From NCBI GenBank assembly GCA_030064795.1, contig JASJEI010000338.1:1-6116 (forward strand): a stretch of DNA of 6,116 nt, in the 5' to 3' direction. A program made the position numbers and the translations under genes. Source of the stretch: Pleurocapsa sp. MO_226.B13. Lineage in GTDB: Bacteria; Cyanobacteriota; Cyanobacteriia; Cyanobacteriales; Xenococcaceae. How positions within the stretch are numbered: the stretch's first letter is position 1; every line of letters begins with the position of its first letter. The notes under the pieces are model-generated. The model ran no database searches and was not told where the DNA came from. It saw nothing but the letters and a program-made list of their open reading frames with translations. Shown in pieces: positions 1-5,135 of the stretch.

Positions 1-13
1 CATTTAGATTGGG

Positions 14-19
14 TATAAT
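14..19 (+). promoter_or_regulatory. Possible -10 box upstream of the IS630-type fragment
   Basis: A perfect TATAAT lies 31 bases before the ATG at 51. The matching -35 element would lie left of the window edge, so the promoter cannot be confirmed. If real, it would drive the truncated IS630-type transposase reading frame. Weak evidence. Confidence 0.3.
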
Positions 20-36
20 AGCAAAACCAAAAGCAA

Positions 37-44
37 GCGATCGC
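37..44. repeat. HIP1 octamer
   Basis: Perfect GCGATCGC palindrome, the octamer over-represented in many cyanobacterial genomes. It lies just ahead of the transposase fragment start and is a lineage marker rather than a known operator. Confidence 0.8.
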
Positions 45-50
45 TAAAAG

Positions 51-112
51 ATGCCAGCCAAGAATTATCTAACATCAAAGCAAAAAGAAAAACTACAAAA
101 AGCTCTAAAAAG
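51..112 (+). pseudogene. 5' fragment of an IS630-type transposase, cut off by the IS1 element
   Basis: The ATG at 51 opens a frame beginning MPAKNYLTSKQKEKLQKALK. This resembles from memory the N-terminus of a group of cyanobacterial IS630/Tc1-mariner-like transposases, where these residues lead into a helix-turn-helix DNA-binding domain. Only about 20 codons remain before the IS1 end at 113. Beyond that the frame reads through IS1 sequence and stops at a TAG at 135-137. Neither the helix-turn-helix nor the DDE catalytic core is present, so the product is dead. The continuation of this gene was not found on the far side of the IS1 element. The later IS630-type fragment at 1278-1526 is on the opposite strand and looks like a different subgroup. 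The identification rests on one short stretch. Confidence 0.55.
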
Positions 113-138
113 GGTGGTGCAACTTTTCTGTGTTTAGA
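113..138. repeat. IS1 terminal inverted repeat, insB-side end
   Basis: This end starts GGTGGTGC and contains CTTTTCTGTGTTTA, which is present inverted at 970-995. The insB stop codon (134-136) lies inside the repeat, so the transposase frame runs to the very end of the element. Confidence 0.88.
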
Positions 139-652
139 TATTTAGTCCAAATTCATATTTATTAATAAATAGACCAATTACAGTATCGTGCATTTCCTCA
201 CTCTTAGAAAAGCAAATTGTCTTTCTTTGCAATCTTTTGATTCTGGTTCTCAAACGAATATGTTTTTGCTCGATTCTCTGAGTTTTCTTTTTCCCAATCT
301 CGTGTTTATCTTCAGGTAAATGTCTTCGATAAGCTCCTAATCCATCCGTACAATAATGCTTGATTCCAAATGGTTCTAAAAGTTTCTTGAGTTTAAAAAA
401 TACCTCATCTTTTCTTCGACCAAAGACATAAGCTAATACTTTTCCTGTCAGTCTATCTATAGCGTGCCACAACCATCTTTGATTTTTCTTGTTCCCTACA
501 AAACTCCACATTTCATCTAGTTCCGAATCTTCAATTCCTAGCTCAGATTCCTGTTCGAGTTCTAACCTCAACTTAATTTCTACTTCTGTTTCTTCAGGAT
601 TAATTGTCTTTAAAAGAGCTTCATTTACTTGTTTGATTAGTGGGAATTTTTT
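134..652 (-). CDS. insB: IS1-family transposase catalytic part (InsB-like), +1 frame relative to insA
   Basis: This is the catalytic half of an IS1 transposase, the DDE enzyme that cuts and joins the element ends. The frame is open from 652, directly after a TAA at 653-655, down to the stop at 134. It has no ATG near its beginning; the first plausible independent start is a TTG at 571, giving 145 residues. Numbered from that TTG, the DDE acidic residues are probably D19 (DEMWSFVG), D76 (CTDGLGAY) and E101 (TQRIEQKH). Conserved IS1 blocks QRWLWHAIDR, KVLAYVFG and CFSKSEEMHDTVIG follow the expected order. The codons between 652 and 571 also read as sensible linker protein, so the natural product is probably an InsA-InsB fusion. 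That fusion needs a +1 (or -2) shift, or loss of one A, at the A8 run at 647-654. The copy is therefore either slippage-expressed or a frameshift mutant. Confidence 0.85.
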   Translation of the reverse strand, partial: KKFPLIKQVNEALLKTINPEETEVEIKLRLELEQESELGIEDSELDEMWSFVGNKKNQRWLWHAIDRLTGKVLAYVFGRRKDEVFFKLKKLLEPFGIKHYCTDGLGAYRRHLPEDKHEIGKKKTQRIEQKHIRLRTRIKRLQRKTICFSKSEEMHDTVIGLFINKYEFGLNI

Positions 653-914
653 TTAATTCTTTGATTACTGTGGTGGTACTTACTCCAAGAACGCGAGCTG
701 TATCTCTGATGCCACTTCCATTGTGAGACATTGACACAATTTTGGCTTTTACTTCTTTAGTTCGACCTGGATGAGAATGATTGAGAATAAAAGTCCGACG
801 CTGACATTCAGGATTTTCACAGCGATATCGTTGTTTTCCTTCTGCTGAGAACCCATGTTTAAAGACATTATCTGACTGACAGTGAGGACAAAGCACAGGG
901 ATAAAAGCTGCCAT
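621..914 (-). CDS. insA: IS1-family InsA-like protein: zinc ribbon plus helix-turn-helix
   Basis: This 97-residue protein forms the DNA-binding half of the IS1 transposase and, in classical IS1, also represses transposition when made alone. A zinc ribbon is formed by C9 and C12 (CPHC) with C32 and C37. A helix-turn-helix covers about residues 65-89 (GSGIRDTARVLGVSTTTVIK), matching the GxGxRxTAR pattern of E. coli InsA. Start ATG is at 914; no strong Shine-Dalgarno precedes it, as is common for transposase genes. The last codons pass through the A8 run, after which the frame continues only to a TGA at 621-623. The insB frame lies at +1 relative to it. Length is close to E. coli InsA (about 91 residues). 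Confidence 0.87.
   Translation of the reverse strand: MAAFIPVLCPHCQSDNVFKHGFSAEGKQRYRCENPECQRRTFILNHSHPGRTKEVKAKIVSMSHNGSGIRDTARVLGVSTTTVIKELKKIPTNQTSK
647..654 (-). promoter_or_regulatory. A8 slippery run joining the insA and insB frames
   Basis: On the coding strand the insA end reads GAA TTA AAA AAA ATT CCC, an uninterrupted run of eight A. The insB frame opens immediately at this run (its preceding codon is TAA, 653-655) and insA closes 24 bases after it. A -1 shift here gives AAT TCC CAC TAA and stops. Only +1 or -2 reaches insB. Loss of one A (A8 to A7) in DNA or RNA would give a continuous transposase. This is either a transcriptional or ribosomal slippage site or the position of an inactivating indel. 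Confidence 0.6.
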
Positions 915-969
915 TTTTATGCAATAATCTTAGAAATTAACAATAAAATTATTTAGCATTTTATCATCT

Positions 970-995
970 TTTAAACACAGAAAAGCAACATTACC
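970..995. repeat. IS1 terminal inverted repeat, insA-side end
   Basis: Read on the - strand this starts GGTAATGTTG and continues CTTTTCTGTGTTTA, matching the opposite end at 20 of 26 bases. It lies 55 bases upstream of the insA start, where the element's own promoter would be expected. I see no convincing -35/-10 pair. Confidence 0.88.
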
Positions 996-1073
996 AAATT
1001 GACAGCAAGAATTATTTCAGTTATTAATTGATCGCTGAATTTATGACAATTAATTCAATTTTTTTGCTATTTT

Positions 1074-1247
1074 TTATCTGGCTAATTCATAATTATAAAT
1101 CCCTGCAATTAAATTACTTCTTAAGCCAAATCTTCGGTGACGATTGCGATAGGGATAAGATAAGATTTTAAAGATTTTTAGCCGACGGTTAACGTGTTCG
1201 ACTGCACAAAGTTGGCGATTAAATATAATTTTCTTAAGTAGAAGGAA
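1074..1247 (-). pseudogene. 3' remnant of an IS5-type (DDE) transposase
   Basis: An open - strand frame with no start codon gives about 57 residues ending at TAA 1074-1076. The stretch VEHVNRRLKIFKIL, followed by YRNRHRRFGLRSNLIAGIYNYEL, matches the C-terminal signature of IS5-family transposases, where the VEH glutamate is the last DDE residue. Going upstream the frame meets TGA at 1248-1250 and the sequence no longer resembles the family, so both N-terminal and central catalytic parts are gone. The homologous part probably begins near 1223. The recognition is from conserved wording of the family, not a search. Confidence 0.65.
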
Positions 1248-1277
1248 TCAATAACAAACTTACAGCGGTTTGCAGGT

Positions 1278-1526
1278 TTAACAGGGACAGTAGCATCAGT
1301 GGGCAAACCAGTTACGCAGATGTTGAGGATTTATCAAATCCATCGCTATTTTGATAAGCGTATCAACTTTTTTGGAGGTTCTTGGAGAGAACTGCCTTAA
1401 GAAAGCCTTTAGTTGTGACCACCAATGTTCAATAGGGTTAAATTCTGGGGAGTAAGGAGACAGGTACAAAATTGTCGCTCCTACTGCCTCAATTAAAGGC
1501 GCGATCGCTTTTGATAGCAATCGGTC
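1278..1526 (-). pseudogene. 3' remnant of an IS630-type transposase with a late nonsense codon
   Basis: The - strand frame reads IAPLIEAVGATILYLSPYSP, then EFNPIEHWWSQLKAFLRQFSP, then NPQHLRNWFAH. This is the C-terminal signature of IS630-family (Tc1/mariner-like) transposases. YSPxFNPIE carries the last catalytic acid, and the family often ends in NWFxxCCYC. Here a TGA (1296-1298) replaces what looks like a cysteine codon, after which C-Y-C-P-C and TAA (1278-1280) follow in frame. Upstream of about 1526 family resemblance fades, so the DNA-binding domain and the first two catalytic acids are missing. A TTG at 1518 could serve as a start only formally. It lies tail-on to the IS5-type remnant. 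Confidence 0.75.
1501..1508. repeat. HIP1 octamer
   Basis: Perfect GCGATCGC inside the IS630-type remnant, in codons of the AIAP stretch. Lineage marker only. Confidence 0.8.
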
Positions 1527-1680
1527 AAACGATCTTATTTTACCATAATCCGCGATCGTTGCCCCCGCTATACGTAATGTTGGCGGTGGGATGAATCGCG
1601 GTCAAAATCGTGTTATAATCTTATCAGTTTCAAACTTGATATATATTTGGTTTTTTGATTTGAACCTTCACAATGGAGCT
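1527..1680. other. Spacer between the IS remnants and the next gene, no gene recognised
   Basis: No convincing coding frame on either strand. It contains GC-richer patches such as CCGCGATCG near 1550, and an isolated TATAAT at 1614-1619 without a -35 hexamer at the right distance. It may be further eroded mobile-element DNA. A frame in phase with the following pseudogene is open here from an ATG at 1591, but its residues look unlike a real protein start. Confidence 0.4.
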
Positions 1681-2082
1681 ATGTGGGAAATTCTCAAAGT
1701 CCACTTATAACTGCATTTTCCTGGTTTTCACGCTCTGTTTACCGATGATGATTGGTATCGAATATTTTTTCAATACAGGTCTTGTTCTCCAGCCGAACTT
1801 GCCCTAGCAGTTCGACGAACACACGATGAGATCTTCTATCTAAATCTTCACAAAGAACTAACAGCAGAGATTTTAATAGAATACTTAATCAAAGAAAGAA
1901 GTAAATTTAAGCCCGCAAGTAGCGATCGCGTAATCAGCGATGCTCTGGCAAAAATTAGACGAACTGCCGATTATGCAAGACCAGTACAAGGTGAAGATCG
2001 CTCTCGTTTTGCATCCCCACCAGTTAAACTGTTCCAGAAACAGATGAGTAAACTTCCAGTTGACTATACCCCTGCCATTTAA
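1681..2082 (+). pseudogene. Unrecognised gene interrupted by one TAA codon
   Basis: ATG at 1681, with GGAG two bases upstream, starts MWEILKVHL. A TAA follows at 1708-1710, and the same frame then continues without another stop for 123 codons to TAA 2080-2082. The body has the composition of a normal soluble protein: FTDDDWYRIFFQYRSCSP, AELALAVRRTHDEIFY, LTAEILIEYLIKERSKF, DALAKIRRTADYARP, FQKQMSKLPVDYTPAI. No usable ATG, GTG or TTG exists after the stop until residue M at 2044, near the end. A single CAA-to-TAA change would explain this, making an ancestral protein of about 133 residues. I do not recognise the family. The lack of decay elsewhere suggests recent inactivation, a sequencing error or read-through. 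Confidence 0.55.
1922..1929. repeat. HIP1 octamer
   Basis: Perfect GCGATCGC within the interrupted gene (codons of S-D-R). Lineage marker only. Confidence 0.8.
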
Positions 2083-2206
2083 CCAAAGGTCAGCACCTCG
2101 CTCTAAGTCTTAACTGACTACGTTATTTGAGTCACGACACCCTTAAGTACTTTCCAGCTTATTGCCCTGTCGTTAACCATTAAACATCTGTACGAGAGGT
2201 AAAGAA

Positions 2207-2449
2207 GTGTGGTTGACTCAACAAGCTCAAATAACTTTGATTGTTCCTCCGCGCTTCTTTAGAAGACGCGGTTTCCCAATTACGTACATCATGAGATACA
2301 TAAGAAATTTAATTGAACGCATACCACCTCAAACTATTATTTTCACATTGTATTTTCTCGGTGCTTGGCTTGTTTTCAGTTCGCTAGGTCAACTGATTGC
2401 TATCTGGCCAGAGCTATTTTCTGGTGAAGAAGTAATTAATATTTGGTAA
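2207..2449 (+). CDS. Small single-pass membrane protein, function unknown
   Basis: Up to 80 residues from a GTG at 2207, preceded by GAGAGG seven bases upstream (2194-2199). An alternative ATG at 2291 gives 52 residues but has no clear ribosome site. One hydrophobic helix spans about residues 43-67 (TIIFTLYFLGAWLVFSSLGQ onward), preceded by basic residues R30, R33 and R38. That suggests N-terminus in the cytoplasm, followed by a short acidic tail ending EEVINIW. A strong hairpin (2249-2271) sits in codons 15-22, giving the odd PPRFFRRRG stretch, and looks like inserted non-coding repeat DNA. The downstream ATG may therefore be the true start. The next gene follows after 15 bp on the same strand, so the two probably form a unit. 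I do not recognise the family; a role in plasmid maintenance or conjugation is only a guess from location. Confidence 0.5.
   Translation: MWLTQQAQITLIVPPRFFRRRGFPITYIMRYIRNLIERIPPQTIIFTLYFLGAWLVFSSLGQLIAIWPELFSGEEVINIW
2249..2271. repeat. Strong GC-rich hairpin near the start of the small membrane-protein gene
   Basis: The left arm CCGCG-CTTCT pairs with AGAAG-A-CGCGG around a two-base TT loop, giving ten base pairs with a single bulged A at 2266. It stands out in AT-rich DNA and resembles the short palindromic dispersed elements common in cyanobacterial genomes (resemblance from memory). It lies between the GTG (2207) and ATG (2291) start candidates and could affect translation initiation. 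Confidence 0.6.
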
Positions 2450-2464
2450 TCCAATCTATATATT

Positions 2465-3301
2465 ATGTTGCGCTTGATCTTAGAAAAATATTATTTGATC
2501 GATAATCAATTTGTTGATTCTCATAAAATATTCGCTCAAAGTACAGATCTGTACTTTAAAAGTCAAAGATTTTATTTGCCTTTGATTGGAAGAGATATCG
2601 AACTGGCAGACCCGAAAACCTATCCATCAAGAAAAGCTTTTCGGCAAGTGTTGCCAGAAATTTTGGAGTTGAAAAGGGATTTAAAGATATTCAGAAAACT
2701 TTGGAATGCTTTTGAGGCAAGACATCGCGAAATAAAAATCGCGTTCAACAACAGAAAATTCTGTGATTTTATTAACTTAATTAAACACGATTCTGTAGCG
2801 ATATTTGGTAATAATAAAAAAATCCCATTTTCCGATCTGATAAATTTAATTTCGTATGGTTTTTCAAAAATATATCAAATATATGAAAAGTTGCATGAAT
2901 ATAGAGAATCACTTCAATTGCTAGATTCATACACTAAAGAATTTGCTGTTAAATACGCTACCGCTAATAGTACAGCTATTGACAATGACAAACAGGAACT
3001 ATTTGAGATAGTATCAAAAGCCTACAAACGTAGAGACTTTTTAATTAGCAGACTTTTCATAAGACAATATATTGAAACCAGAAATTTTGAAACTGGAGAA
3101 CATTTTTATTATCGCACAGAGGAAATTTATTATTCTTATGAGGCTTATGAGAACAAAATGACGAAAAAACAGAGCTTACTATACGACAAGAGAACCGAAA
3201 AAGGAGAATGCGTATGCGATCTGGCAATTAAGCAAGCTCCAATAATATTCATGTTAGATTGCCCGATTTGTAAAAAGCCTTACGATACTCATCTTTGTTA
3301 A
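2465..3301 (+). CDS. Uncharacterised 278-residue protein with a cysteine-rich C-terminus
   Basis: The frame opens at ATG 2465, fifteen bases after the small membrane-protein gene. No clear Shine-Dalgarno is present, so translation may be coupled to that gene. Most of the protein is charged, rich in Lys, Glu, Tyr and Phe, and probably helical, with no signal peptide or membrane segment. The last 30 residues hold C249 and C251 (ECVC), C266 and C269 (CPIC), H276 and C278, spaced like a small zinc-binding knuckle or ribbon. The CPICKKPY pair is typical of zinc ribbons. Nothing N-terminal to this is recognised; residues about 73-150 may form long helices. Position convergent to transfer genes and next to a membrane protein hints at an accessory plasmid function such as exclusion, regulation or defence, but this is speculation. 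Confidence 0.7.
   Translation: MLRLILEKYYLIDNQFVDSHKIFAQSTDLYFKSQRFYLPLIGRDIELADPKTYPSRKAFRQVLPEILELKRDLKIFRKLWNAFEARHREIKIAFNNRKFCDFINLIKHDSVAIFGNNKKIPFSDLINLISYGFSKIYQIYEKLHEYRESLQLLDSYTKEFAVKYATANSTAIDNDKQELFEIVSKAYKRRDFLISRLFIRQYIETRNFETGEHFYYRTEEIYYSYEAYENKMTKKQSLLYDKRTEKGECVCDLAIKQAPIIFMLDCPICKKPYDTHLC
2538..2557. repeat. Perfect 20-bp palindrome inside the 278-residue gene
   Basis: AAAGTACAGA is followed directly by its exact reverse complement TCTGTACTTT, with no spacer. It falls in codons about 25-31 (QSTDLYF). It could bind a dimeric protein or form a hairpin in single-stranded DNA or mRNA. It could also be chance. Confidence 0.5.
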
Positions 3302-3331
3302 TTTTGTAAGTGCCTGGCTGATGTATTTTTT

Positions 3332-3353
3332 AGCTAAACCCGTTGGTTTAGCT
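3332..3353. terminator. Hairpin between convergent genes, possible bidirectional terminator
   Basis: AGCTAAACC and GGTTTAGCT form a perfect 9-bp stem with a CGTT loop in the 69-bp gap between the stops of two converging genes. A T-run (3326-3331) precedes the stem on the + strand, but neither strand has the U-tract after the stem that an intrinsic terminator needs. Its position suits termination or mRNA 3'-end protection; the mechanism is unproven. Confidence 0.45.
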
Positions 3354-3370
3354 CAGAAGATGTCAATTCT

Positions 3371-5131
3371 TCACCTGACTGTCTCTTTCTTAGAACGCCT
3401 CACAAGATCAAGTAATTCATTTGTTTCCAATTTTTTGTCAAGATCAATAGATTTTTCTTCAGATTCAGATTCAGACCGCTCGATATCAACAAAATCTGGA
3501 TGTAAATCTGGGTAATGTTGATATTTAACTTGTACCTGAGCAGTAAATTTTTTGGTTTTAAGATATCCTTCCATATCCTCTCTGTTTCCAACATCGGCAG
3601 GTAAAACAGCATAACTTTCGTTATAGTCTTCGACGACAGTTTTTGTTTTCGATGCAGGAGAGCTAAAAGTAGCAGCAGTTTGGCTATAATTGGTTTTGTA
3701 TCGAAGTATTTCTCTTTTCCCGATTAACGTTGACATTTTTTCAGCAGTGTCAGGATCGCTACAGCGCAGCATGAGCTTTACCAAAGTACCCTGAAGTAAG
3801 ATACTGGTTTCTTTATCGCCGTAAATCTCTGCAATTTGAGCGTGAGTTTGCGTCCCTAAAAATGGACACCCCTTAAACTTACGGCTTTCGTTCAACAACC
3901 TTCTAAGACTATCGAGTTTATTTAATGCTCCTAGCTCGTCAATAATTATCGCTGTTTTAATTTTCCGGTTTTGATTGGATATTAAACCTTTAAGCATCAA
4001 TTCAAAAAGCATACTGTGTAATGGTTTTAAAACTGCTGCGTCATTTTCTTTCAGTGTCACAAAGATCCAGCGGGGATCGTCATTATATGCCCAGTTATAA
4101 AAGCTAATTTTGTTGCTTTTTGGCTTGTCAACGTAGCGATAGAATTTACAGTAGTTGATGGCAGTTGAAATTACAGAGCTTGCCAACTTTAATTCAGCTA
4201 CGTATCTTGCAGCGAACGTACCCTGTAAATCGCTTTTAATCTCTTCATCTGCTTTGGTCAACATCTGATAGAACTGCTGGTTAGTTTTTGCCTTACGAAA
4301 TATTTCACCGACTACAACCGTTGCAGCTAATTTGAAGTAGGGCGTTTCTCCAGGTAGAGGAGGAGGTATTAAAGATTCTGCCATTGTTTCGGGGCGCACC
4401 CCTTTTTCGTAGGTGTGGCACCAGTCGGCACTACGGCGATCGAATGGATTGTAAATTAGATCTTTGCTTGGATCGTAAAACTGTTTGAGCATTTCGCCAT
4501 TGCGATCGAAAATAATGCCTCGAAAATCAGGACGATTCTTAATTACAGACAACGCTTGTTTTATTGATTGGCTTTTACCCGTACCTGGATCGCCAAAAAA
4601 GAAAAAACCTCTATTTTCAAGTTGTCGAGGCATTGGAATTCCGCCAATATGAATGTAGCTGTCTTTTTCTCGCTTATATATTTTTTTGGCAGTAGCTCTT
4701 CTTTTAGGTCTTTCTAGGATTTCTTTAACAAAAGCTTCTATCTTTGATTTAAATAGCTTTCTCTGAGGGATTTTTAATTGCTCATCAATCTCCAAAATGC
4801 ACGTTTTTACCATAATTTTCTTCAACTTATTGTTACCGATTATTCTGGCTCCGCGAATTACTATTGGTTCTTTCGATTTATTGGTAGAAGGCAGTGCAAT
4901 AATCAAGGGAATAAAACCAATAACTATCAAAACGGCAAGCAGAATTCTAAATATACCAAAGCTGTCAATTAGGTAAGGCAAAATAACAATAGGATGTTCA
5001 ATCAGAAATATACTGACGTTAAGATTCTTCAAGCTCCAATATCCCAATGCTAGAAGCAGATTGAAAAGGAGCAACAGAATTATCCAAAGTTTAGTAAAGT
5101 CAAACTCCTTGTTAACCTTTTGGTCATTCAT
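3371..5131 (-). CDS. TrwB/TraD-type conjugative coupling protein (T4CP ATPase)
   Basis: This 586-residue inner-membrane ATPase would dock the relaxase-DNA complex to a type IV secretion channel and help pump the strand out. Two hydrophobic N-terminal segments (about 16-31 and 57-80) flank a short loop, the usual T4CP anchor. The DNA-binding/AAA+ domain opens with IHIGGIPMPRQLENRG. It carries Walker A GDPGTGKS (180-187), the TraD/TrwB hallmark YNPFDRRSADW (227-237) and Walker B AIIIDELGAL (394-403, D398 and E399). GTQTHAQI (426-433) is a sensor-like motif. All are intact. The C-terminus is acidic and serine-rich (SESESEEKS, 553-561), as in TraD tails that recognise relaxosome partners. ATG 5131 lies four bases after the relaxase stop without a clear ribosome site, so translation is probably coupled. 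Length falls between R388 TrwB (about 507) and F TraD (about 717). VirD4 is less likely because the IGG...P opening and NPFD.R..W motif are TraD/TrwB-like. Confidence 0.9.
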   Translation of the reverse strand: MNDQKVNKEFDFTKLWIILLLLFNLLLALGYWSLKNLNVSIFLIEHPIVILPYLIDSFGIFRILLAVLIVIGFIPLIIALPSTNKSKEPIVIRGARIIGNNKLKKIMVKTCILEIDEQLKIPQRKLFKSKIEAFVKEILERPKRRATAKKIYKREKDSYIHIGGIPMPRQLENRGFFFFGDPGTGKSQSIKQALSVIKNRPDFRGIIFDRNGEMLKQFYDPSKDLIYNPFDRRSADWCHTYEKGVRPETMAESLIPPPLPGETPYFKLAATVVVGEIFRKAKTNQQFYQMLTKADEEIKSDLQGTFAARYVAELKLASSVISTAINYCKFYRYVDKPKSNKISFYNWAYNDDPRWIFVTLKENDAAVLKPLHSMLFELMLKGLISNQNRKIKTAIIIDELGALNKLDSLRRLLNESRKFKGCPFLGTQTHAQIAEIYGDKETSILLQGTLVKLMLRCSDPDTAEKMSTLIGKREILRYKTNYSQTAATFSSPASKTKTVVEDYNESYAVLPADVGNREDMEGYLKTKKFTAQVQVKYQHYPDLHPDFVDIERSESESEEKSIDLDKKLETNELLDLVRRSKKETVR

Positions 5132-5135
5132 TTTT

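Larger units (their letters stand above)
113..995 (-). mobile_element. IS1-family insertion sequence, 883 bp, complete ends
   Basis: Two genes of IS1 layout (insA then insB, both on the - strand) are bounded by 26-bp imperfect inverted repeats at 113-138 and 970-995. The repeats match at 20 of 26 positions, with 14 consecutive identical bases. Both ends begin with GGT, like the GGTGATGC-type ends of classical IS1. IS1 elements usually leave 8-9 bp target duplications, but the flanks here (left TCTAAAAAG, right AAATTGACA) do not match. The element therefore probably lost one original flank through an IS-mediated deletion or recombination. The left flank is the start of an IS630-type transposase gene, so it landed in or next to an older element. 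The boundaries are directly visible. Activity depends on whether the two frames can be joined. Confidence 0.88.

Noticed and set aside
1023..1054. 8-bp inverted repeat ATTAATTG/CAATTAAT with a 16-base loop
   Set aside because: Short AT-only-type arms in AT-rich DNA. Not linked to an element end I can define.
1614..1619. TATAAT as a promoter for the interrupted gene
   Set aside because: No -35-like hexamer at 16-18 bp upstream; an AT-rich chance match is likely.
1591..1710. 39-codon + strand frame ending at the TAA that interrupts the unknown gene
   Set aside because: In phase, but residues before the ATG at 1681 look unlike the following protein, and the ATG at 1681 has a nearer GGAG. Treated as spacer.
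3321..3515. + strand frame of 64 codons
   Set aside because: It mostly overlaps the 3' end of the coupling-protein gene antisense. Its serine/aspartate-rich end is the reverse reading of the SESESEE repeat. No ribosome site or family resemblance.
3400..3612. - strand frame of 70 codons
   Set aside because: Out-of-frame shadow inside the coupling-protein gene, with low-complexity Leu/Ile/Lys/Asn composition.
4778..4972. + strand frame of 64 codons
   Set aside because: Antisense shadow over the coupling protein's N-terminal region; no supporting signals.
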